64,000 bases of DNA from Rhodococcus sp. H36-A4 (lineage in GTDB: Bacteria > Actinomycetota > Actinomycetes > Mycobacteriales > Mycobacteriaceae). Both the position numbers and the translations under genes were made by a program. The notes beneath the pieces are model-generated. The model was given only the letters and a program-made list of their open reading frames with translations. It searched no databases and was not told the DNA's origin. This document shows positions 45,687-54,668 of the stretch, in pieces. Location of the stretch: contig NZ_JAPVLQ010000006.1 in assembly GCF_027158005.1 (NCBI RefSeq), positions 186,001-250,000 of the forward strand, given 5' to 3'. Each line of letters begins with the position of its first letter. The first letter of the stretch is position 1.

Positions 45687-46516
45687 CCGAAGACCGGCCG
45701 CCGTTCGCGGGTCACAAGGTGATGGAAACCGGTGAGTTGACCATCATCGGTCGAGTGGTGTCGGCCAGCAACGCGACGTTGGTCTGCGAGGCAACAGGCA
45801 CCGGGAACGACGGTGAGACGTCCACGGTTCGGTGCGTCTACAAACCTGTTCGCGGAGAAGTGCCGCTTTGGGACTTTCCCGATGGGACCTTGGCCGGGCG
45901 AGAGATCGCGTCGTACGAGGTTTCGGACTCTTTGGGTTGGAATGTAATTCCGACAACGATTCTTCGGGACGGTCCGTTCGGTCCGGGGATGGTGCAGCGG
46001 TGGATCGATACGCCGGACCGCGACGGGGAACACGGCCGCACTCTCGACCTGGTCGATATCTGCAGGCCGGACCTCGTTCCCACCGGATGGATACCGGTCA
46101 TGCAGGCTTACGACGGCGATGGCGAGGAAGTCTCGCTCATTCATGCCGACGATCCTCGCCTGCAGCGGATGGCAGTGCTGGATGTACTCATCAACAACGC
46201 CGACCGGAAGGGCGGCCACGCCCTCGAAGGCCTGGACGGTTACGTGTACGGCGTCGATCACGGCATTTGTCTGCACTCGCAGAACAAGCTTCGGACGGTG
46301 CTGTGGGGTTGGGCCGGCACCGCTATCGACGACGCTGCGATGTCCGACGTCGTCGCTTTCGTCGAGTCGTTCGCCACTGTCGTCGAACCACGAATTCGCG
46401 GGCACATCACCGATGAGGAGATCGATGCCCTGCTCGGCCGAGCACGTGCGCTCGTGGCGCATCCGGTGATGCCGGGGCCGCGATCGAGCAGGCCGATACC
46501 GTGGCCTGCCTTCTGA
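45683..46516 (+). CDS. SCO1664-family protein with PI3/4-kinase-like motifs
   Basis: The 277-residue protein has kinase-like motifs: a likely ATP-binding lysine, Lys54 (VYKPVRGE), a catalytic loop DVLINNADRKGGH with Asp167, Asn171, Asn172 and Asp174, and a DFG-like Asp192 in YGVDHGICLH. The arrangement resembles PI3/4-kinase and HipA folds. The TTG start at 45683 overlaps the DUF3090 stop, so translation is coupled. Activity and target are unknown. M. tuberculosis Rv2133c is the positional match. mshC follows after 24 bases. Confidence 0.85.
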   Translation: MTEDRPPFAGHKVMETGELTIIGRVVSASNATLVCEATGTGNDGETSTVRCVYKPVRGEVPLWDFPDGTLAGREIASYEVSDSLGWNVIPTTILRDGPFGPGMVQRWIDTPDRDGEHGRTLDLVDICRPDLVPTGWIPVMQAYDGDGEEVSLIHADDPRLQRMAVLDVLINNADRKGGHALEGLDGYVYGVDHGICLHSQNKLRTVLWGWAGTAIDDAAMSDVVAFVESFATVVEPRIRGHITDEEIDALLGRARALVAHPVMPGPRSSRPIPWPAF

Positions 46517-46540
46517 AGCCTCTCCGTTAGGCTCGTCTTC

Positions 46541-47782
46541 ATGCAGTCTTGGTCCGAACCAGCCGTTCCCTCGATCCCCGGCCAGGGGCCTACGCTCCGG
46601 CTCTACGACACGGCAGATCGGCAAGTGCGACCGGTCACACCCGGCAAAGTGGCGAAGATGTACGTGTGCGGAATCACCCCGTACGACGCGACGCATCTCG
46701 GTCATGCCGCGACATACCTGACGTTCGACCTGGTGAATCGACTGTGGCGCGACGCGGGTCACGAGGTGCATTACGTGCAGAACGTCACCGATGTGGACGA
46801 CCCTCTTTTCGAACGAGCCGACCGCGACGGTGAAAGCTGGATCGACCTCGGTAATCGTGAGATCGCCTTGTTCCGTGAGGACATGGAGGCGCTCCGAGTT
46901 CTGCCGCCGCGCGATTACATCGGTGCTGTCGAATCCATCGACGAGGTCATCGGCATGGTCGAGAAGCTGGTCGCCTCGGGTGCGGCGTATGTCGTCGACG
47001 ACGCCGAATATCCCGATGTGTACTTCCGCGCGGACGCTACGGCTGAGTTCGGTTACGAGTCCGGTTACGATCGGGCGACGATGGACAAGTTCTTCGCCGA
47101 GCGTGGAGGCGACCCGGACCGAGTAGGGAAAAAGGACTCGATCGATGCTCTCCTGTGGCGTGCAGAGCGCAAGGGTGAGCCGTCGTGGACGTCTCCGTTC
47201 GGTCCTGGCCGACCGGGCTGGCACATCGAGTGCTCGGCAATCGCGCTCAATCGCATCGGGACCGGTTTCGATGTGCAAGGTGGCGGCAGTGATCTCATCT
47301 TCCCGCACCACGAGTTCTCGGCCGCGCACGCCGAAGCAGTATCCGGTGGCGGTCGATTCGCTCGGCATTATGTGCACACCGGGATGATCGGTCTCGACGG
47401 CGAGAAGATGTCGAAGAGTCGCGGCAACCTCGTGTTCGTGTCGAAGCTTCGCGCCGACAACGTCGATTCGGCCGCAGTTCGGCTGGGTCTGCTGTCCGGG
47501 CACTACCGCCAGGATCGCCCGTGGACGGACGAGGTTCTCGAACGTGCACATACCAGGTTGGCGTTGTGGCGCAAGGCAGCTGCACTGGAGTCGGCCGTCA
47601 GCGCCGACGACGCAGTAGTTCGCCTACGTCAGCACTTGGCCGACGATCTGGACACGCCGAGGGCTCTCGATGCACTTGATGCGTGGGCAAGTTTCGCCGT
47701 CGAGCGCGGGGGATCGGACACCACAGCTCCCGGCGCATTCGCCGACGCCGTCGATGCACTCCTCGGCGTGCCCTTGCGCTGA
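46541..47782 (+). CDS. mshC: L-cysteine:1D-myo-inositol amine ligase MshC (mycothiol synthesis)
   Basis: The 413-residue enzyme is a cysteinyl-tRNA-synthetase relative that joins cysteine to glucosaminyl-inositol with ATP in mycothiol synthesis. It has the zinc ligand Cys43 (YVCGIT), the HLGH nucleotide motif (52-55), GWHIECSA and FPHHEFS for the other zinc ligands, and KMSKS at 289-293. It is much shorter than CysRS and lacks the anticodon domain, as expected for MshC. M. tuberculosis Rv2130c is the equivalent. The gene is the left anchor of a variable region that begins with the Wadjet operon on the opposite strand. Confidence 0.96.
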   Translation: MQSWSEPAVPSIPGQGPTLRLYDTADRQVRPVTPGKVAKMYVCGITPYDATHLGHAATYLTFDLVNRLWRDAGHEVHYVQNVTDVDDPLFERADRDGESWIDLGNREIALFREDMEALRVLPPRDYIGAVESIDEVIGMVEKLVASGAAYVVDDAEYPDVYFRADATAEFGYESGYDRATMDKFFAERGGDPDRVGKKDSIDALLWRAERKGEPSWTSPFGPGRPGWHIECSAIALNRIGTGFDVQGGGSDLIFPHHEFSAAHAEAVSGGGRFARHYVHTGMIGLDGEKMSKSRGNLVFVSKLRADNVDSAAVRLGLLSGHYRQDRPWTDEVLERAHTRLALWRKAAALESAVSADDAVVRLRQHLADDLDTPRALDALDAWASFAVERGGSDTTAPGAFADAVDALLGVPLR

Positions 47783-47802
47783 TACATCTTTCGAACTGGC
47801 AG

Positions 47803-47833
47803 TGATCCCGGGGTGTTTCGACACCCGGGATCA
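47803..47833. terminator. Terminator between mshC and jetD
   Basis: A stem of 13-14 bp (TGATCCCGGGGTGT / ACACCCGGGATCA, one bulge) is closed by a TTCG tetraloop. It lies between the converging mshC and jetD genes. Confidence 0.8.
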
Positions 47834-47848
47834 ACCGTCCACACAGGA

Positions 47849-49078
47849 CTACGCCAGGTCGAGAAGAAGGTCGGGCACGAGACGCTCTTCCATTACCGCG
47901 CGTCCCGACTCGTGCATCGCTGCCGCAAGATCAGGGTCCCACTCACTCGGGCCAGGATGGCCTTTCAGCGGTTCGGAATTTCTTGCGTCGAGCGCACGAA
48001 CATACGACTGCGCATCCATCCGCCATGGGACGGCGTTGTAGCGCGAGCGGGCGCGGGCGGTCATCTGCAGGCCTGGCCAATCGAAGTCGTTGCGCCACAG
48101 CAGTTCCGTGCCTGCCCGCACGCCCGATAGTAGTTTGTGCAGCGCAGCCGACGGCTGGCCATCGGTGCAGACGAGAGTCGCGGAACGACTTCCCAACGAT
48201 CGTGCGGCCGCCGCTACGACTGCTACGTTCTCGCACACGTAAATTCGATCTGCGACATTGGTGAGCGGGCCGCGTGAGGCCATGTCGAGGGTGAGTGGGA
48301 ACGGAATCCCGGCGTCTGCAGCGTCGTTCAGCCAACGTCCGACGGTGTGCGTTTCGTCGACTCGATACCCGAACACCAGAACCCTGCTGGACAGTGCGTC
48401 GACCGAGACTCCGGCAGTTTCCCATAGCAACCGAATGCCGACGGGGTCGACTGGACGGGGTATTCCTTCGCGGAGCGAGAGTGCGTCGAGAACAAGACGT
48501 GGGGCACCACCGGAGGACAGTGCCTTGGTGTCCCCGCACACGTATTCGGCGAGTTCGGTCAACGACAAGCCGTCGACGGGAAGACACGCCAACACCCGTG
48601 CAGCCACCCGTAGGGCGTCGACGGCCACGCGTCCTCCGAGTGTGCCGTCCTGATTCAGCAACGAGGACAACCAATGCTCGGCCCAGTCGTCGTCGGTTGT
48701 TTCCGCGAGTAGAGCCCGCGCTTCGGCGAGTGCAGTGGCCTTGACCTCGGCCTTGTCGGATGCGATCTGTTTTCTGTCCTGTAGCGGAGCGACGGCGTCG
48801 AGAGTTGCGATCAAGCCGATCCCACCGTTTCGTGGGTGGGCGAGCCATTCGTCGAAACGGGCGAGATCGAGTTTCGTAGTCTGGGCACGGCTGTGCAGAC
48901 CGGTACGGGATCGAGAGATTGCACTGCACAATCGCCACAGCTCTGCCGGCTCACCCAGGTGCACGGTGATGTTGCCACCGACCTTCAGATAGTTCGACTC
49001 CAACTTCTTGCGCGCGGCGGCCAAGAGTGCGTCGAGTTCCGGCGTGTTTCGCCATCCGAGTTCTTCGTTACCGGACAA
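47849..49078 (-). CDS. jetD: JetD-type TOPRIM nuclease of the Wadjet/Ept system (DUF2399, TIGR02679 type)
   Basis: The 409-residue protein is the presumed DNA-cleaving subunit of the Wadjet anti-plasmid complex. Its C-terminal TOPRIM-like domain has the glutamate in IYVCENVAVV (Glu283) and the metal-binding DFDWPG (331-336). The N-terminal part is a DUF3323-like arm. It overlaps the SMC gene by 11 bases and is the last gene of the operon. In the studied Wadjet systems, JetD cuts circular DNA extruded by JetABC. Both catalytic motifs look intact. Confidence 0.88.
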   Translation of the reverse strand: MSGNEELGWRNTPELDALLAAARKKLESNYLKVGGNITVHLGEPAELWRLCSAISRSRTGLHSRAQTTKLDLARFDEWLAHPRNGGIGLIATLDAVAPLQDRKQIASDKAEVKATALAEARALLAETTDDDWAEHWLSSLLNQDGTLGGRVAVDALRVAARVLACLPVDGLSLTELAEYVCGDTKALSSGGAPRLVLDALSLREGIPRPVDPVGIRLLWETAGVSVDALSSRVLVFGYRVDETHTVGRWLNDAADAGIPFPLTLDMASRGPLTNVADRIYVCENVAVVAAAARSLGSRSATLVCTDGQPSAALHKLLSGVRAGTELLWRNDFDWPGLQMTARARSRYNAVPWRMDAQSYVRALDARNSEPLKGHPGPSEWDPDLAAAMHESGRAVMEERLVPDLLLDLA

Positions 49079-52000
49079 ATTCGAGACCGCCTTCGGCGTG
49101 AGTGGGCACGCGTCGTGTCAACGGCGAACCCAGAGCGGCGGCTAGATCGGAACCATCGTGTTCGGCGAACAGTTCACCGTTCTCCCAGACGAGTAACGCT
49201 GCGCTGACAGTGTTTTCCGCTGTCGAATGCGCAAGGTCGTAGTGCGCACACCCGGGGACATCGGAGTAGGTGATCCACAGATCGTAGCCCGTCATGAACA
49301 GATCCAGATCGAACTGCACACTGAGCCCGAGCAGTTCACTACGACCGTTGTCATCGACGCCGGCGAAGGCTTCGTCGAGTGCCAGCAGTCGGGGTGCGTG
49401 CGGATCTGCCGAGGACAGCATGACGTGCGCGGCCGCGAACAACGGTAGATGCAGAGACACCGATTGCTCACCGCCGGACAACGCGCTGTGTCGCGCGACC
49501 GTCAGGCGATCCTCGGTACCGTCGCCGCGAATGAGCGTGAACGAAAAGACCCGCCAACGGCGGTAGTCGAGCGTGGAGGCCAGAATCTCGGGGTAGGAAC
49601 GCTCCGGGTGTGCCGCGCGCGCGATTCTGATCTCGGACGCGAAATGTGCTCGCATGGAGGCGAGGTCGTCCGCATTCAGTCCGGACGCGTCACGATCGAG
49701 TAGCTTCGAGATCGCTCGTGCGCCTTCGTCGAGATTGTCCGCGAGGACCCAGTGCACACCGATCGTGTTGCCAGAGGACATCTTCCGTTGCTTCATCTCG
49801 GAAGACATCTGCGCGATGAGCTCGCGGGCATCGACGGTGCGTTCGTGGATCTGCTGCGCCAAGCCGGTCAACAGCGCATCCTCGAGAATCCGACGCTCGT
49901 GTTCGGTGAGCAACGTCTCCTGATTCGACCGCGCGTCACCGATACGGTGTGCGAACTCGCCGACCGAGGTGAATCCTTGCTCGTCCTGCACACGAACGAT
50001 GGTCAATCCGTCGGGTGCGTCCCACTGCAACCGGTAGTCCTGCCCGGACGACGCCAGCTGTGAGTCGAATTCCTGCAAAGCACCGGTCAACGCAGTCCGC
50101 GTGCTTTTGCGGTAGGAGTCGCCGGCCTTGACCGACGCAGTGGCCGCGTCGAGCGCCGTGTGGAGTTGGTGCACCACCGGTGGCAGGACCGAAATCTCTT
50201 CATCAGGTGACGAGGCACTTTGAATTCGGTAGAGGATCTGTTCGACAGTGAGCCACGCGGAGTCGGACGATGGCCAGGAATAGAGCTCGTGGACACCAAG
50301 GATAGCGAGTAGATCTCTGCGGGCATACGGGGCGAGGCGTGCTGTGTCGTCGAGAGTCTCGGTGAGCGCGGCTCGCAGACTCTCCTGCGCTGTGTTGCAT
50401 GCACCTTCGGCCTTACCGATCGCCTCTCCGGCTTCCTTGTCCGCTTTGCGTGCTGCGCGTTGCTCGACCTTGCATGCTTCGATTTTTTCGCGCGCCTTCT
50501 CCAGATCGGCATTGATCTGTTCGGCGGTGGATCCGAGTTTCTCGGTGAGGATGTCCAACCTCTGAACCTGCTGGAGATGGTTTTCCTGTGCGATCGCGGA
50601 CTCCTCGGCCAACTCTTCGGCGAGGCCGGTGGATTCTTCCAATCGGTTCTGTGCTTCGCGTGCCCGCTCGGCTTCGCGAACGTGTTCGCCTCGGCGACGA
50701 AGGACGAGACCACCCTGATTCTCGAAGTGCCGGATCGCTGCAGCGAGTGAGTCGATATCCCGTGCGCTATGGGGAGTGCGGTGGGCGACCGCAGTACTCC
50801 GCAGGTGTCTCTCCTTCGCCGAGAGCTCCGCGATAGCCTGGTCGAGCTCGCTGTCCGCGGCCGCGGACCCTGCCTGTGAGGTACGAAGGGCCCCCGCCGA
50901 CTCGGTGACAGTCTTCTGCGCCTTGACGATTCCGGAGACCTTCGGCAAATTCTTCGCCGCAACCGCGAGGCCGCGCAGAAGTTCGGCAGCCGACTGCTCC
51001 TCTTCGCGGGTGGCCGCCAAGGACATACTGGCTGTTTCGATCGAGGTGTCCAGTTCGGCGAGCCGCGTTGCCCGACGACGCGCACGGGCAGTAGCCCCGA
51101 TGTATTCCGCATCCGGCTTGACATGACGTCCGCGTTGAACGCCTTGCCAGTAGCGCCCGTCGATGCCGATCGAGGTCACCGCATTCTTCGATGCGCCAGT
51201 TTCCTCCAGCAGTGCGATCGAGGTCAGTACATCGCGCACCACGGCCTCTGGCACGTCTGTTCCAGGTTCCACCTCGAGGACGTCAGCCAGCGTGCGGCCC
51301 GTCGGACGCTCGGCTTCCGGTACGCCGACCAGAAATTGGTCCGACTCCATGGACCCGACGGTGACGGTCGGCGAGATCCAACCGTCGAGAAGGTTCGCGG
51401 CCTGCAATGCGCTTTCGACACCGGCAGCTACAGCAGGTTCCACGCCGTCGGCGAATCGAACGAGCTGCCACAACGGCGCTCCGACCAGACCGTCACGCGA
51501 GGACGTACGAGCTGCGAACGGTGGGGGAGCATCGTCGCGTTGGGCAGTGACGAGGTCATGTTCGGCACGCATCGATGCCAGTTCTTCGGTCAGTGCCGCA
51601 GCGGCGGCACCCGACTGCGTCCGCCGTCCGCGCACGTTCTCGAGGCCCTCGGCCGAGGCCTCGGCAAGGACGGCATCCAGGCTGGGTGCGTCGTCCTCGC
51701 CGATGTGAGGTACCGCAGCGTCGAGGGAATCGAATGCGGCGACGGTGATTCCCGCAGCCGAGTACTGGGTCGAGTTCTCGGCCCACCAGGACCGCAGTCC
51801 CGACGCATACTGCGCACGGGCCAACTCCACGGCAGCTTCGGCTTCGGTGACGGACGCGCGAGCAGCTTCGAGCAATTCTCTTGCCCGAGAGGCGCTTCTG
51901 TCTGCACGGGCGCGTTCGGTCATCGCCTTTTCGACGGTGCTCAGAGCGTCGCGGACGGCACGCACATCACCGTCACGTTCCTCGGCATGACCGCGCAGTG

Positions 52001-53249
52001 CCGTGCTGAACTGGTCGGTGCGCGCACTGGCCGGCATCGACGCCCACGCGATGCCGGCGTCCTCGGCCGCAATCTGGAGATCGTCCTCGGCGCGTGCCAG
52101 TGCGGCGACCGAGTCGCGTACCGAGCTTTCGGCGTCGATGGCCTCGGTGGAACGCTGCGCCAGATCCGCCTGCGCTTTACCGGCACGCTCGGACTGCTGG
52201 GCGGCGGATATCTTCAGCTTCGCTGCCGATTCGGCGAGATCGTCGAGTTGCTGTTTGCCCTCGTAGGCACTCGATCGCTGCAGTGTTTCGCGGTCGGCGA
52301 GAGCTTGGTCCAGGGCTCGTTCGGCGTCGTCGAATCGCTTCTCGGCTGCGGAGCGCTCGGACAACCGGCGTTCCTTCAGTGCCGCGGCCGCGAAATGTGC
52401 CGTGGTTGCATGGGTAACGGACTCGAGTCTGCGACTGATCTGTTCCACGTCCGAGCGAGCCTGCACTCGAAGGTATTTCGCGTACACGCCGACGAAGGTT
52501 GTGGCGGCCTGATCTGCCCGAGTCAAGCCTTCGAGCGCTCGACCGACCTCTTCCATGTCACTGAACGAGCGCGCTGCTTCGAGAACCAGTTGCTCGTCCA
52601 GCGGACGCAGACCGTCGGTCAGTGCCTGGGAGAGGCCCTTCGGATCCAAGTTCTTTGCCAGTTGCGGACGACGCAACGTCAAGATCAGATTGATCAATTG
52701 GTCGTAACGCTGCGCGCCGAGACCGAACATCCGAGCGTCGATGGCTGCTCGGTAGTCGACCGGCCGGTCGGAAAGCGCGTCGGTGCCGAGTCGATCGGCA
52801 AGCTGCTTCTTGGTCAGCGGCCGATCATCGGACCCCAGAAGCGAAAAGTCCACGCCGACACGGCCGTCGGCGACAAAGTACCAGCGAGTGACCTTGTCGT
52901 TCTGTCGACTGGCGCGCATTCCGATACCGACGGTGACGGACTCGGGATCTTCGCGTGAGCCCCGCCCGAACTCCATCCACACGTACGAGTGCGCGCTCTC
53001 CTGGCCGCGATAGAGAAGGTTGGACTTCATCGTGCGCTCTTCACCGGCGAACGGGTTCAACCGCCTCGGCTCGATTCGTCCGTCGAGCACGAACGGAAAC
53101 AGAACCTCGAGTGCTTTGGTCTTTCCGGAACCGTTGGGTCCGCGCAACACGAGGCGACCGTCGGCAAAGGAAAATTCCTGATCGCGGTAGTCCCACAGAT
53201 TGATGATCCCGGCGCGGGTCGGGCGGAAGCGCTGAGCATGTGCGGTCAT
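49068..53249 (-). CDS. jetC: JetC-type SMC ATPase of the Wadjet/Ept system (TIGR02680 type)
   Basis: The 1393-residue protein is an SMC-like ATPase with Walker A GPNGSGKT (37-44) at the N-terminus, long coiled-coil arms (about 230-1050) rich in Ala, Glu and Arg, and a C-terminal ATPase half with signature LSGGEQ (1257-1262) and Walker B LLALDEAFAGVDD (Asp1292, Glu1293). A hinge-like globular region lies near residues 500-640. It should dimerise, load on DNA and extrude loops. The mycobacterial homologue EptC reduces plasmid maintenance. The frame is intact and abuts jetB directly. Confidence 0.92.
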   Translation of the reverse strand: MTAHAQRFRPTRAGIINLWDYRDQEFSFADGRLVLRGPNGSGKTKALEVLFPFVLDGRIEPRRLNPFAGEERTMKSNLLYRGQESAHSYVWMEFGRGSREDPESVTVGIGMRASRQNDKVTRWYFVADGRVGVDFSLLGSDDRPLTKKQLADRLGTDALSDRPVDYRAAIDARMFGLGAQRYDQLINLILTLRRPQLAKNLDPKGLSQALTDGLRPLDEQLVLEAARSFSDMEEVGRALEGLTRADQAATTFVGVYAKYLRVQARSDVEQISRRLESVTHATTAHFAAAALKERRLSERSAAEKRFDDAERALDQALADRETLQRSSAYEGKQQLDDLAESAAKLKISAAQQSERAGKAQADLAQRSTEAIDAESSVRDSVAALARAEDDLQIAAEDAGIAWASMPASARTDQFSTALRGHAEERDGDVRAVRDALSTVEKAMTERARADRSASRARELLEAARASVTEAEAAVELARAQYASGLRSWWAENSTQYSAAGITVAAFDSLDAAVPHIGEDDAPSLDAVLAEASAEGLENVRGRRTQSGAAAAALTEELASMRAEHDLVTAQRDDAPPPFAARTSSRDGLVGAPLWQLVRFADGVEPAVAAGVESALQAANLLDGWISPTVTVGSMESDQFLVGVPEAERPTGRTLADVLEVEPGTDVPEAVVRDVLTSIALLEETGASKNAVTSIGIDGRYWQGVQRGRHVKPDAEYIGATARARRRATRLAELDTSIETASMSLAATREEEQSAAELLRGLAVAAKNLPKVSGIVKAQKTVTESAGALRTSQAGSAAADSELDQAIAELSAKERHLRSTAVAHRTPHSARDIDSLAAAIRHFENQGGLVLRRRGEHVREAERAREAQNRLEESTGLAEELAEESAIAQENHLQQVQRLDILTEKLGSTAEQINADLEKAREKIEACKVEQRAARKADKEAGEAIGKAEGACNTAQESLRAALTETLDDTARLAPYARRDLLAILGVHELYSWPSSDSAWLTVEQILYRIQSASSPDEEISVLPPVVHQLHTALDAATASVKAGDSYRKSTRTALTGALQEFDSQLASSGQDYRLQWDAPDGLTIVRVQDEQGFTSVGEFAHRIGDARSNQETLLTEHERRILEDALLTGLAQQIHERTVDARELIAQMSSEMKQRKMSSGNTIGVHWVLADNLDEGARAISKLLDRDASGLNADDLASMRAHFASEIRIARAAHPERSYPEILASTLDYRRWRVFSFTLIRGDGTEDRLTVARHSALSGGEQSVSLHLPLFAAAHVMLSSADPHAPRLLALDEAFAGVDDNGRSELLGLSVQFDLDLFMTGYDLWITYSDVPGCAHYDLAHSTAENTVSAALLVWENGELFAEHDGSDLAAALGSPLTRRVPTHAEGGLEFVR

Positions 53250-54668
53250 CTAGTGCGCCTCGGTTTCCGTGGTGTGAGAATGCGAACTCGTTTCTGTGCC
53301 GTCGAATTCTGTGGTCTCGAAGAGAGAATCCTGGGGTACCCGGTCCCGCACACTGATCACCACATCGCGGTAGCGAGCGATGACGGGGAGAACGAGTATC
53401 CCGCCGGACATGATGTGCACCAGCCGGAGTCGATGGAGCATGCCGACCGCCCGCTCTCCGAGACCGATCGGGTCGGCCTGCCATTGGGCCGCGAACGTGC
53501 GTCCGTACCTCTCGACCAGGTCGGAGACCGCGCTGTTCACCCAACTGTTCTCCACGAAAGGGTAGAGCTCGGTAGCAAAGTTTTCGCCGGTTCGACCTCG
53601 CCCACCGAATTCGGCGAGGTCGTCGAAAACCCCACCTCCAGGTATTGCCGAGTCGATGAGGTCGATCAGGTCGCCGTCATCGGGAATCGGATGGCGTGCC
53701 AATTCGAGGGCATCGGGATCGATCACCCGGTCCGATATCTCACCGGCCAGAAGTAGTGCGACTTGAGCGATTGTTCCTGTGCTGGGGAATCGGAGGTCCG
53801 ACATCCGCCCGGACGTATCGATCAACGTGACGCCCTCGGCGCGACGCTCGGCGATCAGACCGGTCAGGAGTTCGACGTCGGCGACTGTCCGTACCGACGC
53901 GAGTGCGGTGCGGCCGTCCTGATCGAAATCGTCGAAATAGACGACGGAATGCTCGACCAACGCACGGCGCACATTTTTGAGAGTCTCCTTGGGATCTATC
54001 GGCGGCCGGGACTCCCCGTCCTCTTCGCTGTCTTCGGTCGAGTCGTCGGATCCCACGAGCAGACCGGTGACCGAACGGAGGTGCTGCACGGCTCTGGGTG
54101 GACGGAACATCGCCACGACCACTGATCGCTCGATGTCGTAGAGAGCCTCACCCGAAGCCGGATTGTTGGCCCAGCCGCCTGCATCACCATCAGCGAGCGA
54201 TATTGCGCCCCGCGCGGCCAGCCAGCCGACAGCGTCGACGAACGCATCTCGATCCGAAGCGCGGTCGGTCGCAAGTTCCACTCCGTCCACCTGGCCTGCC
54301 TCGGCGGCTACGTGGTCGGCGAGTTCGGAGAGCGTGATCTGATTGCCTGCTCGGCCGAGCGCAGCCAAGGACAACGCCAGGTAGGCGTACCTGCGTCGAT
54401 CGAAGACGCGGTCTGAGGCGGTTCGTGCAGGCTGGGTCGAATCGAGCGCGTCGAGAACCGGAAACAAGCGGGCTGTCGTTTCTGTGACCTCGAAGCGATA
54501 GCCGAACAACTCGAGAAGATCCTCGCGAAGCTCGGTTGCCCATCTGCGGAGAAGTGGAAGAGCGATCCGGTCTGGGTACGTCGCCGTCACCAGATGGTTC
54601 GCCAACGCAACGCGCGCCGCACGCTGATAGGAATCGAGTGCCAGAGAAGGTATTTCGCGTGCTCTCAC
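53250..54668 (-). CDS. jetB: JetB-type subunit of the Wadjet/Ept system (DUF2398, TIGR02678 type)
   Basis: The 472-residue protein is of the DUF2398 family, which plays the MukE-like accessory role in type III Wadjet. It shows family regions RRRYAYLALSLAALGRAGNQ, an acidic loop (DDSTEDSEEDGE) and VIARYRDV near the C-terminus; the end is His/Glu/Thr-rich. It overlaps jetA by four bases and its stop abuts the jetC start. No catalytic motif is expected; it should bind the kleisin subunit. Confidence 0.85.
   Translation of the reverse strand: MRAREIPSLALDSYQRAARVALANHLVTATYPDRIALPLLRRWATELREDLLELFGYRFEVTETTARLFPVLDALDSTQPARTASDRVFDRRRYAYLALSLAALGRAGNQITLSELADHVAAEAGQVDGVELATDRASDRDAFVDAVGWLAARGAISLADGDAGGWANNPASGEALYDIERSVVVAMFRPPRAVQHLRSVTGLLVGSDDSTEDSEEDGESRPPIDPKETLKNVRRALVEHSVVYFDDFDQDGRTALASVRTVADVELLTGLIAERRAEGVTLIDTSGRMSDLRFPSTGTIAQVALLLAGEISDRVIDPDALELARHPIPDDGDLIDLIDSAIPGGGVFDDLAEFGGRGRTGENFATELYPFVENSWVNSAVSDLVERYGRTFAAQWQADPIGLGERAVGMLHRLRLVHIMSGGILVLPVIARYRDVVISVRDRVPQDSLFETTEFDGTETSSHSHTTETEAH

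Noticed and set aside
45275-47551. A 758-codon open frame on the minus strand
   Set aside because: It is antisense to DUF3090, the SCO1664-like gene and mshC, all well supported, and has shadow-type composition.
51123-52958. A 611-codon open frame on the plus strand
   Set aside because: It is antisense to the jetC coiled coil; no motif or start signal supports it.
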